Below are positions 17,251 to 26,645 of a stretch of 64,000 nucleotides of DNA, piece after piece. The notes below the pieces were generated by a model, which was given only the letters and a program-made list of their open reading frames with translations, had not been told where the DNA came from and did no database searches. The DNA comes from Clostridium sp. BJN0013 (GTDB lineage Bacteria > Bacillota > Clostridia > Clostridiales > Clostridiaceae): NCBI RefSeq assembly GCF_040939125.1, contig NZ_CP162495.1:3658001-3722000 (forward strand), read 5' to 3'. The position numbers were made by a program, and so were the translations under genes. Position 1 is the first letter of the stretch. Each line of letters starts with the position of its first letter.

Positions 17251-18813
17251 TCATTTTGTCTTTATATCAATTTTTTTAGACTTAATCTTTTCACTTCTAA
17301 TTAACTCTTCTACTAAATTCAAATCCAATTGTCCATCATTTTCAAAAGCCTTACGGATAATAGGCATTGTATAACTATTTTCCATTAATTCTACCCCTGT
17401 AAAATGGATTATATTATCATCATCCATCTCAAAAATGGCTCCTACAGCTACTTCTTCTTTTTCAGGTTTGGTAATAGAAATTTTCAACTGTCCTACCTCC
17501 TCATCTTTTTCCAGTTCTTTATGTTCTCCCCTAAAAACTCTGAATGTAACAACTTCTTGGTATTCATCCACAGTATAGGCAATCAAGCCTGCCCTACATG
17601 GTAATAGTGTATTTTTATAAACAACCGGACAAAATTCCAGTACATTTTCGTTATTTAACAAAGCTACTCCATAACTGAAATTAACTTTTTCATCCAACAT
17701 AAGATCTTCCTTAAATATATCTGTAATAGCACTGCTTTCTTCACTGGCTATAGAATTTGAAAGACTTACTGCTAATATGGCAGCTCCATTTGATACTACT
17801 TCATCTACATTAGGTGCAGTAAATGGGTCTCTTACTTCTTTTTTTAATATTTCTCTAATTATTGGAGTCTTAGTGGCTCCCCCCACTAAAATCAATCTGT
17901 CAATATCTTCTGAGGTCATATTGGCATCTTTTAATACACTTTTCACCTTCTGTATGGTTTTATCAATGAGAGGTTTTATCAAATCATAATATTCATCCTT
18001 TGATAATTCAAAATCCAGATGATAATCCTTTAAAATATTAGGAATAATAATTGAGGTATTCTCCTTCGAAGACAGTTCAATTTTGGCATTTTCAGCAGCC
18101 TCTTTAATTTTCTGTCTAGCGGCTGCATATTCTCTTTCTTTTCCCATTTCAATATCAATTTTAGTATCTTCCTTTATTCTTTTATATACAACACTACATA
18201 TTCTCTCATCAAAATCATCTCCTCCAAGCCTTGAATCTCCATCAAGGGCAATGGCTTCAAATCTATTTCCCTTTACCTTCATTATGGAGACATCAAAGGT
18301 TCCTCCCCCTAAATCGTATACCATTATAATTTGGTCTTTATTTTGATTTATCCCATAACTCACTGCAGCAGCAGATGGTTCTGCCATCAACCTAAGTACA
18401 TTGAATCCAGCTTTCCTGGCTGCATTTTTTGTTGCTTTTCTCTGTTCCGATGTAAAATATGCCGGTGTAGTTATTACTGCATCGGTGATTTTTTCACCTA
18501 GTGTAAATTCTGCTTTCTCCTTAATGGCCTTTAATATTTCACAGGCTATATCCTGTGAAGTCATTTTTTGCTTTCCTATAATGTAGGTAGTGTCCTTTCC
18601 CATATCCCTTTTTGTTGAACTTATGGTATTTGAAGGATCCATTATAAGCTTAGCCTTTGCTGGATATCCTGTAATAATTTTGCCATTACTGATTGATACT
18701 ACGGAAGGAAAAGTATTTTTTCCATCTAAAAGTATAGTTTTTACTTTTCCCCTCTTTACATAAGAAATAACTGAATTAGTAGTACCTAAATCAATACCTA
18801 CAACTACTGACAT
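17251..18813 (-). CDS. Hsp70-family ATPase lacking the lid domain (first Hsp70)
   Basis: About 520 residues. The ATG at 18811-18813 has GGAG 9 nt upstream; a TTG two codons earlier is spaced too closely. GIDLGTTNSVI, ITTPAYFTSEQR, EPSAAAVSYG, VYDLGGGTFDV, RLGGDDFDE and LVGGATKTPII are all standard Hsp70 motifs. The substrate-binding half is divergent (FEMDDDNIIHFTG) and the helical lid is missing. A ~100-bp gap to the DUF445 gene upstream probably contains the promoter for the Hsp70-motor genes, which then run to 8 kb with gaps mostly under 60 bp. Confidence 0.9.
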   Translation of the reverse strand: MSVVVGIDLGTTNSVISYVKRGKVKTILLDGKNTFPSVVSISNGKIITGYPAKAKLIMDPSNTISSTKRDMGKDTTYIIGKQKMTSQDIACEILKAIKEKAEFTLGEKITDAVITTPAYFTSEQRKATKNAARKAGFNVLRLMAEPSAAAVSYGINQNKDQIIMVYDLGGGTFDVSIMKVKGNRFEAIALDGDSRLGGDDFDERICSVVYKRIKEDTKIDIEMGKEREYAAARQKIKEAAENAKIELSSKENTSIIIPNILKDYHLDFELSKDEYYDLIKPLIDKTIQKVKSVLKDANMTSEDIDRLILVGGATKTPIIREILKKEVRDPFTAPNVDEVVSNGAAILAVSLSNSIASEESSAITDIFKEDLMLDEKVNFSYGVALLNNENVLEFCPVVYKNTLLPCRAGLIAYTVDEYQEVVTFRVFRGEHKELEKDEEVGQLKISITKPEKEEVAVGAIFEMDDDNIIHFTGVELMENSYTMPIIRKAFENDGQLDLNLVEELIRSEKIKSKKIDIKTK

Positions 18814-18921
18814 ATTCAATGTCTCCTTTCTATTAGAAAAATAATGACAATATTATCAATAACAAACTGTTAAGGACTATATTGTCACGTTAATACCTAC
18901 TGTATATTTTTATTAAAAATA

Positions 18922-20256
18922 TTATAAATGAAACATTTTTGTAATTAAAGGTAAATAAACCTGATTTATAAAAAGAAAAACAATAAAACCAAAAATTGCT
19001 CCAATTATACATCCATTGATGCGTATCCAATTTAATTCATTGCCAACCTTTAACTGGATAAAATTATTCAATGATTCATCTGTCATATTATTCAATACTT
19101 TTTTTATAATAGCGCCAATAACACCATAGCTTGATTTAACCACATTATAAATTAATTCCTTTATACATTCATTAACTGTGTTTTTAAATTTATTGTCAGT
19201 TTTAAGGTGATTCCAATAATTATGCAGTTCATCTTTTACCCATGCAATTAAAGGCTGTATGTTATCTACATGAGATTGAATTTTTTCATCAGGTTCACTT
19301 TTAAAAATATAAGAAATACTTGTTATGATTTTTTCCAATTCATCCTGTATTTCAATTTTTGCTATAGTTTTCTGCTTCCATTTTTCAATATTATTTATTA
19401 ATTCTTCATCCTCCTTAAGTTTTTCTATTAAAATTTCAATTTTATTTAAGAATTCAGTATGAATTAACTGTTCTTCATCCTTTAAACTATGAAGCGTTTC
19501 TATTATCTGTTCCTGAATTGAAGAAGCAATATCATTTACATTTATAGTATTGGTCCCCTTGCCTACCCCTAAAGCAAATTCCATTAGAATTTTTTTAAAT
19601 CCCTTTACCTTGTTTACATTATCTTTTATAAGTTTATCTATAATTTTACTAATTTCTTTATTGACTTTTTCTTCATCTGTTTTAATAATTAATTCTTCCA
19701 ATATAGATTTAAATAATATTTTGCAATGTTTATCTCCTATAGCAAATTTAAGTATCTCACTAAGCCATAAAGATAAATTAAATTCTTTTAATTTATGTCT
19801 AAGATTTTTTTCAATAAATAAGGCTACATTACTTGAATCAATGCATCCAATAATATTTTCAGCAAGATCTTTTAATTGATCATAAAAAACAGTTTTATCT
19901 TTAGCACTATCTTCAATAAATTCAATTATATTATCTGTAATATTTAATGCATCTATTTTTTCTTTCAATATTTTCCTACTTAAAAGTTCATTTTCTACTA
20001 CATTAACTATTTGCTCTACAACTTTAACCCTGTTTCTAGGTATTACAGCAGTATGCCATGAAAATCCCAATGGTTTTTTAAACAGTGCAGTTACGGCAAA
20101 CCAATCAGCTATGCTTCCTACTAAAGCTGCTTCTATAATAAAGCCTGCCATTCTCACATAAAAATTATTATCAAAATGTATTTTTAACAGAATACTTATA
20201 CCAAAAGCAATAAATAGAATTATTAAAAGCATATCTGCTATTTTCTTGTTTTTCAT
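18922..20256 (-). CDS. DUF445 family membrane protein
   Basis: 444 residues. The N-terminus has two membrane helices around the DUF445 signature GSIADWFAVTALFKKPLGFSWHTAVIPRNR. The C-terminus carries another pair of hydrophobic segments (INGCIIGAIFGFIVFLFINQVYLP) after LKVGNELNWIRINGC, another family-conserved motif. The middle ~300 residues are helical and charged. The family is widespread in Firmicutes but has no settled biochemical role; the Bacillus relative YheB/YlbE type is sporulation-linked in some species. It lies 14 bp after a paralogue and upstream of the Hsp70 genes. Confidence 0.85.
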   Translation of the reverse strand: MKNKKIADMLLIILFIAFGISILLKIHFDNNFYVRMAGFIIEAALVGSIADWFAVTALFKKPLGFSWHTAVIPRNRVKVVEQIVNVVENELLSRKILKEKIDALNITDNIIEFIEDSAKDKTVFYDQLKDLAENIIGCIDSSNVALFIEKNLRHKLKEFNLSLWLSEILKFAIGDKHCKILFKSILEELIIKTDEEKVNKEISKIIDKLIKDNVNKVKGFKKILMEFALGVGKGTNTINVNDIASSIQEQIIETLHSLKDEEQLIHTEFLNKIEILIEKLKEDEELINNIEKWKQKTIAKIEIQDELEKIITSISYIFKSEPDEKIQSHVDNIQPLIAWVKDELHNYWNHLKTDNKFKNTVNECIKELIYNVVKSSYGVIGAIIKKVLNNMTDESLNNFIQLKVGNELNWIRINGCIIGAIFGFIVFLFINQVYLPLITKMFHL

Positions 20257-20270
20257 CTCATTTCTCCCAT

Positions 20271-21521
20271 TTAAGATATGTAAAATATACTATTTAAAAG
20301 AAAAAACAGAATCCCTACCAGGCCACCCACTACAGAACCATTGATTCTAATCAGCTGCAGATCATTGCCTGCTTTTGATTCAATTAATTCTATGAGCATA
20401 TCATTTGAATATTTATTTAAATTCTCCTTTATAACCTCACCTATGCTATTATGGAAATTATCAATAAATTTATTTAGCAATGTTTTTAAATAAATATCTA
20501 CTTTTTTCTGCACATCTATATTATACCTAAATCTACAAATAAAACTATAAATTTCATTTTCTATTTCACCCACAAAACTTTTTACTATTTTATTTTCTTT
20601 GAATTGTTTCCCTGTATAATGGTCAATACTAATATCTTTAAATCCGCTTATTTTCCAGGCTTTAAATTTTTCTTCCATATCCTCATCTGAAACTATATTA
20701 TTTAGTTTAATGACAATCCATTTCTTAAATTTAATTCTTTCCTGATTATCCAAATCCTTAATATTATTTAAATATTGAACCAGATCTTTTTGAATTATTA
20801 CAGCAATTTTATCTGGAGATAAATTAAGTATAAAGTCTAATACCACTGTATTCACTATTGCCCTTCTTCTAGCACCTCTTTCATAAGACACCTTTGTTTT
20901 ACTAACAAGTTCCTCAAGTATTTTACTGGCCTTTTCCGTCTTTATAATTGTTTGTATTTCTTCAATTATAAAATTAATAACTTTATCTCCACTTCCTTTT
21001 ATAAGAGAAATCTGCAAAGAAGAAATTATGACTTTCCATAAATTAAACTCCATCAATCTATTTATAAGTGAATTGGAATTTATACCTCCATTACCTGAAT
21101 TATCTCCAGTTAAACTTTCTTCTACTATTAATCCAACTATTTTTTTGATATCCTTATCCCCATTATCTTCAAATAAAAATTTTAAAATAGGTTTAGAAGT
21201 ATCATATTCCAATAAAAATTTCTTTAAATATTCCTTAGACAATAATTCTTCCGTAACCATATTAACTAGACCCTCAAGTATTTTTTCCCTATTTCTCGGT
21301 ATTATCTCTGTTTTAAAAGGAATTCCAAGAGGTTTTTTAAATAATGCAGTAATACCATACCAGTCAGCAAAGCCTCCAATCATGGAAGCACAAAAAGCAC
21401 TGCTTATTAATCCGCCCCAAAAAGTCTTATAAAAAGGACAAGTTATTAAATATCCAAGGGTAACTATAATCAATATTATTGTTGCCTTATAGCGATTCAT
21501 CTTACAATAACCCACTTTCAT
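20271..21521 (-). CDS. DUF445 family membrane protein (paralogue)
   Basis: 416 residues, or ~409 if translation starts at the internal Met at 21500. It has MIGGFADWYGITALFKKPLGIPFKTEIIPRNR near the N-terminus and SKAGNDLQLIRINGSVVGGLVGILFFLLNSIFY at the end, the same paired signatures as its neighbour. The two proteins are distant paralogues, suggesting a heteromeric membrane complex. The strong conservation of ADWxxxTALFKKPLG in both supports a shared function. No gene lies within 130 bp upstream, so it should be the first gene of the cluster. Confidence 0.85.
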   Translation of the reverse strand: MKVGYCKMNRYKATIILIIVTLGYLITCPFYKTFWGGLISSAFCASMIGGFADWYGITALFKKPLGIPFKTEIIPRNREKILEGLVNMVTEELLSKEYLKKFLLEYDTSKPILKFLFEDNGDKDIKKIVGLIVEESLTGDNSGNGGINSNSLINRLMEFNLWKVIISSLQISLIKGSGDKVINFIIEEIQTIIKTEKASKILEELVSKTKVSYERGARRRAIVNTVVLDFILNLSPDKIAVIIQKDLVQYLNNIKDLDNQERIKFKKWIVIKLNNIVSDEDMEEKFKAWKISGFKDISIDHYTGKQFKENKIVKSFVGEIENEIYSFICRFRYNIDVQKKVDIYLKTLLNKFIDNFHNSIGEVIKENLNKYSNDMLIELIESKAGNDLQLIRINGSVVGGLVGILFFLLNSIFYIS

Positions 21522-21661
21522 AGCTTTATAGTTTTATCCGATATCTTTTAATATATGATTTCTAGAATTATACGGCATATTTACTATTATCCTATGTCCC
21601 TGCCAATTTGTAAAAAGCTTCCTTTTTATTTTTTCCTATTTACTCAAATATGGATCACAAA

Positions 21662-22651
21662 TTAAACTCTAAACTGAGATTTTTGAGGAAATATTCCAAA
21701 TATTCCTCCAGTATGGATAAATAATAAATTTTTATATTCACTGAATTTCCCCTTTTTAATTTCCTGGGTCAATCCATACATTGCTTTACCTGTATATACA
21801 GGATCCAATATTATCCCTTCTAACTTTGCAAGTTCCTTAATAAATTCCAGTTCCTCTTCACGGCTCAAGGCATATCCTCTACCTACATATCCATCTATGA
21901 TATTTATTTCATCCTTTGAAAAATTAAGGTTCACATCAATATATTTCATGCTATCATGTAATATTTCATAAATCCTATCCTTAAAATATTTCTCATTCTG
22001 GCATACATTAACTCCATAAATTTTAGCATCATAATTTAATATTCTGCTGCCTAATAACAGTCCTGAATAGGTTCCCCCAGAACCTGTAGCAATAACAATT
22101 CCATCAAAATGTACTTTCATTTCTTTTTCCTGGAGCATTATTTCCTCTATAGCTCTATAATAACCAAAACCTCCTATTCCATTTGATGCACCCTCTGGAA
22201 TAATATAAGGTTTCAGCCCCTTATTTTCCATATTGGTTTTAATTTCTTTCATAACTTCCATTCTTCTATTTTCATATTCCTCTTGAGAAACAAAATAAAT
22301 TTCGGCTCCTAAAAGCTTATCCAATAAAAGGTTTCCGTCGACTTCTGTATCTTTACTGCCATTTAGAACCAGACAACACTTAAAACCGAGCTTTACAGCC
22401 ACTGCTGCAGTAGCCCTACAATGATTTGACTGAATTCCACCACAAGTAATTAATGTATCATATCCTTTATCCGCAGCTTCTGCTGCAGAAAATTCTAACT
22501 TTCTTATCTTATTCCCAGAAATCTCTGTTCCAGTCTGATCATCCCGTTTTATGTATATATCTGGTCCACCTAGTTTTTTCGATAGTTTTTCCATTTTCTC
22601 TATTTTAGTTGGCAAATTAGCCATATTTATTTTTTCTGGAATTTTAATCAT
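21662..22651 (-). CDS. D-cysteine desulfhydrase / ACC-deaminase-family PLP enzyme
   Basis: 329 residues, the normal family length. The PLP lysine is K51 in GNKIRKLEF. Also visible are CGGIQSNHCRATAAVAVKLG, LLDKLLGAEIYFV, GSGGTYSGLLLGS and IHTGGIFGIFPQ. In the family these give D-cysteine desulfhydrase (D-cysteine to pyruvate, sulfide and ammonia) or ACC deaminase. The GGIQSNH and C-terminal HTGG motifs fit D-cysteine desulfhydrase-like members. It is monocistronic on the minus strand. A second PLP enzyme of sulfur metabolism in the window beside cysK is worth noting but they are 19 kb apart. Confidence 0.85.
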   Translation of the reverse strand: MIKIPEKINMANLPTKIEKMEKLSKKLGGPDIYIKRDDQTGTEISGNKIRKLEFSAAEAADKGYDTLITCGGIQSNHCRATAAVAVKLGFKCCLVLNGSKDTEVDGNLLLDKLLGAEIYFVSQEEYENRRMEVMKEIKTNMENKGLKPYIIPEGASNGIGGFGYYRAIEEIMLQEKEMKVHFDGIVIATGSGGTYSGLLLGSRILNYDAKIYGVNVCQNEKYFKDRIYEILHDSMKYIDVNLNFSKDEINIIDGYVGRGYALSREEELEFIKELAKLEGIILDPVYTGKAMYGLTQEIKKGKFSEYKNLLFIHTGGIFGIFPQKSQFRV

Positions 22652-22787
22652 TTAATTATCTCCACCTTTAAAAAATCTTTCCTACATTGTAATTATAACA
22701 AATAAATCAATACAATATAATACTAAATCCATATCTAATAGTTTTTATAGAAATTACTGCAATTATTTTTTATAACATTTATATATA

Positions 22788-22838
22788 AAATAACTATTCA
22801 AGAAGTGATGATATCACTGCCCAAATAGTTATCCACAA
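22788..22838. terminator. Hairpin between two convergently spaced transcripts
   Basis: ATAACTATT at ~22790 pairs with AATAGTTAT at ~22828, with an inner AGTGAT-GAT-ATCACT palindrome. It lies just downstream of the antiporter gene on the minus strand. It lacks a strong U tract, so terminator is only a possible role. Confidence 0.35.
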
Positions 22839-22885
22839 TTAATAATTCCATACTTTGCACACAGCAGCTGCTCATATGTAACGCT

Positions 22886-24067
22886 TCAATTCAATTTAGC
22901 CATTCTTTTATGAGAAAAAGATAATTTGAGTAGAATAGGTGTTATAATCGTAGTCAATATCACAACAATCAAAGTTGGAAGAAATATTTCCTCTGAAATT
23001 ATCCCCTTTTGAAGGCCTATATTAGCAGTAATAATTGCTACTTCCCCCCTTGAGATCATACCAGCTCCAATCTGTACGGATTCACTTTTACTCATCTTCA
23101 TAAGTCTGGCAGCAGCACCACATCCTATTACCTTGCCAATAACTGCTATGACAAACATAACTAGGGTAATAAGAACTACTTCTAAAGTTAATCCCTTCAA
23201 GTTTGCTTCAATTCCAACACTTGCAAAAAATATAAGAGATAAAAAACCTGATGAGATTGCTTTTACATTTCTCTCTAAATATTCTCTATGAACAAATGAT
23301 GAAAGTATGAGTCCAGCTATATACGCCCCGGTAATAGCTGCTATACCTAAAATTTCAGCAATATATGCTATGAGTACGGCAAATGCTATAGAAAATGTAA
23401 GAAATTCTCTTCCCGGTTTTATATAATTCTTAAATTTATTCATATATTTTGGCATATATACCAGTGCAATTATAGAAGTTATACAGAACAACATTACTTT
23501 TACAAATACATATACAATTGACAATGTACCTGAAACCTCAGTATTTGAACCGGAAGTTTGTGCTACTGCAAGAACTATAGATATAAGTATAAGCCCGAGA
23601 ATATCATCTATTACTGCTGCTCCAAGAATATTTATGCCTGCCCTTGTATTTAGTTTTCCAAGTTCTTTAAGAGTTTCTGCTGTAATACTCACGCTGGTGG
23701 CAGTCAATATAACTCCTACAAATATATTCTCCCAAAAATCACTAAAAAACATATACGCCCCTAAAGTCCCCAAAACAAGAGGAAGTATTATGCCGCCTAA
23801 TGCAATTATAAATGATGACAATCCAGCTTTTTTAAACTCTTCTACATTAGTCTCCAGTCCCGCAAGAAACATAAGCAAAATTACTCCAAGATTTGAAAGC
23901 AATTTTATATTATCATCATATTGTACAATATTTAATACAACCGGTCCAAGTATTACACCTGCAATCAATGCCCCCAACACTTCCGGCATTTTCATCTTTC
24001 TGCTTATTATTCCTCCTGTTTTTGTAAATACAAGTATCAATACAATATTTAACAATGCCTTTTCCAT
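22886..24067 (-). CDS. CPA2-family Na+/H+ (or K+/H+) antiporter
   Basis: 393 residues with ~12 hydrophobic helices and no cytoplasmic TrkA domain. Motifs GGIISRKMKMPEVLGALIAGVILGP, LMFLAGLETNVEEFKKAG, GAAVIDDILGLILISIV (the ion-binding Asp pair) and GMISRGEVAIITANIGL mark it as a KefB/NapA-type CPA2 exchanger. It exchanges Na+ or K+ for protons across the membrane. An AGGAGG site lies just before the ATG. A strong hairpin with a T tract lies 25 bp upstream (24095-24118) and may attenuate expression. Ion specificity is not readable. Confidence 0.88.
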   Translation of the reverse strand: MEKALLNIVLILVFTKTGGIISRKMKMPEVLGALIAGVILGPVVLNIVQYDDNIKLLSNLGVILLMFLAGLETNVEEFKKAGLSSFIIALGGIILPLVLGTLGAYMFFSDFWENIFVGVILTATSVSITAETLKELGKLNTRAGINILGAAVIDDILGLILISIVLAVAQTSGSNTEVSGTLSIVYVFVKVMLFCITSIIALVYMPKYMNKFKNYIKPGREFLTFSIAFAVLIAYIAEILGIAAITGAYIAGLILSSFVHREYLERNVKAISSGFLSLIFFASVGIEANLKGLTLEVVLITLVMFVIAVIGKVIGCGAAARLMKMSKSESVQIGAGMISRGEVAIITANIGLQKGIISEEIFLPTLIVVILTTIITPILLKLSFSHKRMAKLN

Positions 24068-24081
24068 AGCTACCTCCTAAA

Positions 24082-24118
24082 TTTAAAAAAATAATGGAAA
24101 GTCCTATAAAGGACTTTC
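24082..24118 (-). terminator. Terminator-like hairpin in the antiporter leader
   Basis: On the minus strand a 9-bp perfect stem, GGAAAGTCC with GGACTTTCC (24095-24103 and 24110-24118), is followed by ATTATTTTTTT and then, within 15 bp, by the antiporter ribosome site. A terminator at this position would end transcription before the gene, as in attenuation. Confidence 0.5.
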
Positions 24119-24348
24119 CACCCTAAAAGCCATATTTATCTTGAAATCAAATTAAAATTTGTTCAACCGAAATTATATAGTCAGTATTCTATTATGCACA
24201 TATGTTATGCCTACAATAATAACATATTCAAAAATATTCCGCAAACATATAATAATCTAAAGGATATCTACATATGCAATCCAATATCATATTACAGTTT
24301 ATTTTAAATTTTTATAAAAATAATTAGTTTTCCTAAATCACTTCCAAA

Positions 24349-25713
24349 TCAAGATACCTTTTCCTTATCTTCTGAAGGTAAATCAAGATTGTTAACATAC
24401 TTCTTGGTTTCAGCTGCAATAACTCCACTGAGAAGAAACATTGCTACTACATTTGGAATTACCATCAATGCATTCAATATATCTGCAATTGTCCATACAA
24501 GATCAAGACTCACAAGTGTACCTATCAAGGCTACTATTACCCATGCGACTCTGTAAGGTCTAATAACCTTCTTACCAAATAAATATTCAGCAGCTCTCTC
24601 TCCGTAATAAGACCATCCTAATACTGTAGAAAGTGCAAATATAGCTAAGGCAATGGCTATTATAATCGGGCCTATTACAGGAATTTGATCCCAAGCAGCA
24701 CTTGTAAGTAGGGAAGAAGTGTTTGTATCAATAGCAGGATTCTTAATTACGCTGCTTACAATTACAAGTCCTGTCATTAAGCATATTACTACTGTATCCC
24801 AAAAAGTACCTGTCATAGACACAAGGGCCTGTCTCACAGGATTTTTAGTTTTAGCAGCAGCTGCTACAATAGGAGCAGAACCCATACCTGACTCATTGGA
24901 AAACAAACCTCTTGCAGCACCATAACGGCAAGCAATGGCAACAGTAGATCCTATAAACCCACCTCCTGCAGCCTGTGGAGAAAACGCTGCTTTAACTATA
25001 GTAACAACTGTTTGTCCCAAAACGTCTGCATTCATTACTAAAATAATTAAACATCCTAGTACATAAAATATAGCCATAAAGGGTACTAACTTTTCACATA
25101 CTTTAGTAATAGATTGTACCCCCCCAATAACAACAGCACCTACAAAAATAGCAATTACAATTCCTGAAATCCATGTAGGAATTCCAAAGCTGTTATGTAA
25201 AGTTGCTGCAACTGCATTTGTTTGAGTAGAACACCCTATTCCAAAAGCAGCCAAAGCAGTAAATATACAAAAAATTATTCCAAGCCATTTCATTTTAAGT
25301 CCTCTTTCAAGGGCATACATAGCTCCCCCAAGCATAGTTCCATCTTCAGTTTTCACTCTATATTTTACAGATATAAGAGCTTCGGCATATTTCGTAGCTA
25401 TACCAAACACACCTGTAAACCACATCCAAAGCACAGCACCAGGTCCCCCTAAAGTTACTGCTGTTGCAACACCAATTATGTTACCTGTACCTATAGTGGC
25501 TGCTAAAGCAGTACTAAGGGCACCAAATTGAGATACATCTCCTTCACCATCAGGATCTTTAGTAACAGATAATTTAATTCCTGTAAATACTTTTTTTTGG
25601 ATAAATCCAGTTCTGAAAGTAAAGAAAATATGTGTCCCAAAAAGTACGACAATCATGGGCACACCCCATAAAACGCTGTCTATACTGTTCAAAGCATTAA
25701 TAAGTCCTTCCAT
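24349..25713 (-). CDS. AGCS-family sodium:alanine/glycine symporter
   Basis: 454 residues with ~10-11 hydrophobic segments, normal for the alanine or glycine:cation symporter family. Recognisable blocks: WGVPMIVVLFGTHIFFTFRTG, FGALSTALAATIGTGNIIGVATA, GGPGAVLWMWFTGVFGIATKYAE, ACRYGAARGLFSNESGMGSAPI and GWSYYGERAAEYLFG. It imports alanine or glycine with sodium. AGGAG lies upstream of the ATG. It is flanked by ~280 bp and ~930 bp without intact genes, so it is monocistronic. Confidence 0.92.
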   Translation of the reverse strand: MEGLINALNSIDSVLWGVPMIVVLFGTHIFFTFRTGFIQKKVFTGIKLSVTKDPDGEGDVSQFGALSTALAATIGTGNIIGVATAVTLGGPGAVLWMWFTGVFGIATKYAEALISVKYRVKTEDGTMLGGAMYALERGLKMKWLGIIFCIFTALAAFGIGCSTQTNAVAATLHNSFGIPTWISGIVIAIFVGAVVIGGVQSITKVCEKLVPFMAIFYVLGCLIILVMNADVLGQTVVTIVKAAFSPQAAGGGFIGSTVAIACRYGAARGLFSNESGMGSAPIVAAAAKTKNPVRQALVSMTGTFWDTVVICLMTGLVIVSSVIKNPAIDTNTSSLLTSAAWDQIPVIGPIIIAIALAIFALSTVLGWSYYGERAAEYLFGKKVIRPYRVAWVIVALIGTLVSLDLVWTIADILNALMVIPNVVAMFLLSGVIAAETKKYVNNLDLPSEDKEKVS

Positions 25714-26146
25714 TAAAACAACACTCCTCTCATAATAATATTGATAAAAACATAAAAATCAATCGTAAAAATTAATTATATTGTTAATATTGTATCAAAT
25801 AAACTCATATTTATCAATAATACACAAGTCCCCACTGTTCACAATTATTTGATATTTCTTAAAAATACTTTTATTTTCTTGCAGTATGGGCATTCTTTAT
25901 AATACAAAATTGATGAAGGATTTTTATATATTAACATTGCTTACTTTTAATATGATGATCATATGTATTCTATCGCTTATAAAGTATATCCATATCCTTA
26001 CTGGGTCAACACACCATGGTATAATTTTTCTAATGAGTTTACTGATCAATATATTCCTTTTACTGATGAAATGGATTATAACTTAAGATTTGATATTTGG
26101 CAATCTGGAAAGGATGATAGTTTAATTGAGTTAAAGGAAAATCTAT
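25714..26146. other. Non-coding stretch with possible gene debris
   Basis: After the symporter promoter region, the only notable piece is an open frame at 25963-26148 (+), translating as YPYPYWVNTPWYNFSNEF and onward. It has no ribosome site and no match I can name. I treat it as debris or chance. Confidence 0.35.
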
Positions 26147-26311
26147 AATGACTTTGCAATCTTGATACCTATTGGTAAATGATGGCACAATATAATCAAT
26201 ACCGATAATAGACCTCTTAAATTGTACTCTATCTACCCTCCACCTCAGCATCTGCATGATACTAGAGCTAAAGCAATTGCACAAGCTGCTGAAGAAAACC
26301 ACCACCTGTAA
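26147..26311 (+). pseudogene. Cupin-domain protein, C-terminal remnant
   Basis: Conceptual translation gives IPIGK-stop-WHNIINTDNRPLKLYSIYPP and onward to the stop at 26311. This matches the end of a small cupin (PAG-x-x-HNVINT-x-x-x-PLKLYTIY). There is an internal TGA after the first 11 codons and no start or N-terminal half, so it is a dead fragment. Confidence 0.55.
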
Positions 26312-26645
26312 TATAAAAAGGGATTGTGAAAAAAATCTGTAAAATAGCTTTTTATAAGTAAAATCAACTTAATTATAAAAGGCTGTTTTTTATAGCAAAA
26401 TGCGTTAGTTAAATATTTTCTACCTTCTTAAACCAATCTTTTTAATAAATACACATTATCATCTATATTAATTAAGCATCTTTTTAATTTCTTTTATTTC
26501 ATAAATTCTTCTCTTTCTATTGTGAAAATTACAATCAATTAGTTCAAATAACACAGAATGGAAATATGTCCTATATGGTGGTAAAATATTCTTATGTAAT
26601 TATAAACATAAATTACCATGCTTTGGAATCCTGGGAGGTATTATT

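Noticed and set aside
21662-22651. ACC deaminase proper
   Set aside because: The family motifs fit, but D-cysteine desulfhydrase-like is likelier in Clostridium; the two cannot be separated firmly by eye.
25963-26148. 61-codon open frame beginning MYSIAYKVYPYPY
   Set aside because: No ribosome site and no family match; kept only as debris, although the sequence is somewhat protein-like.
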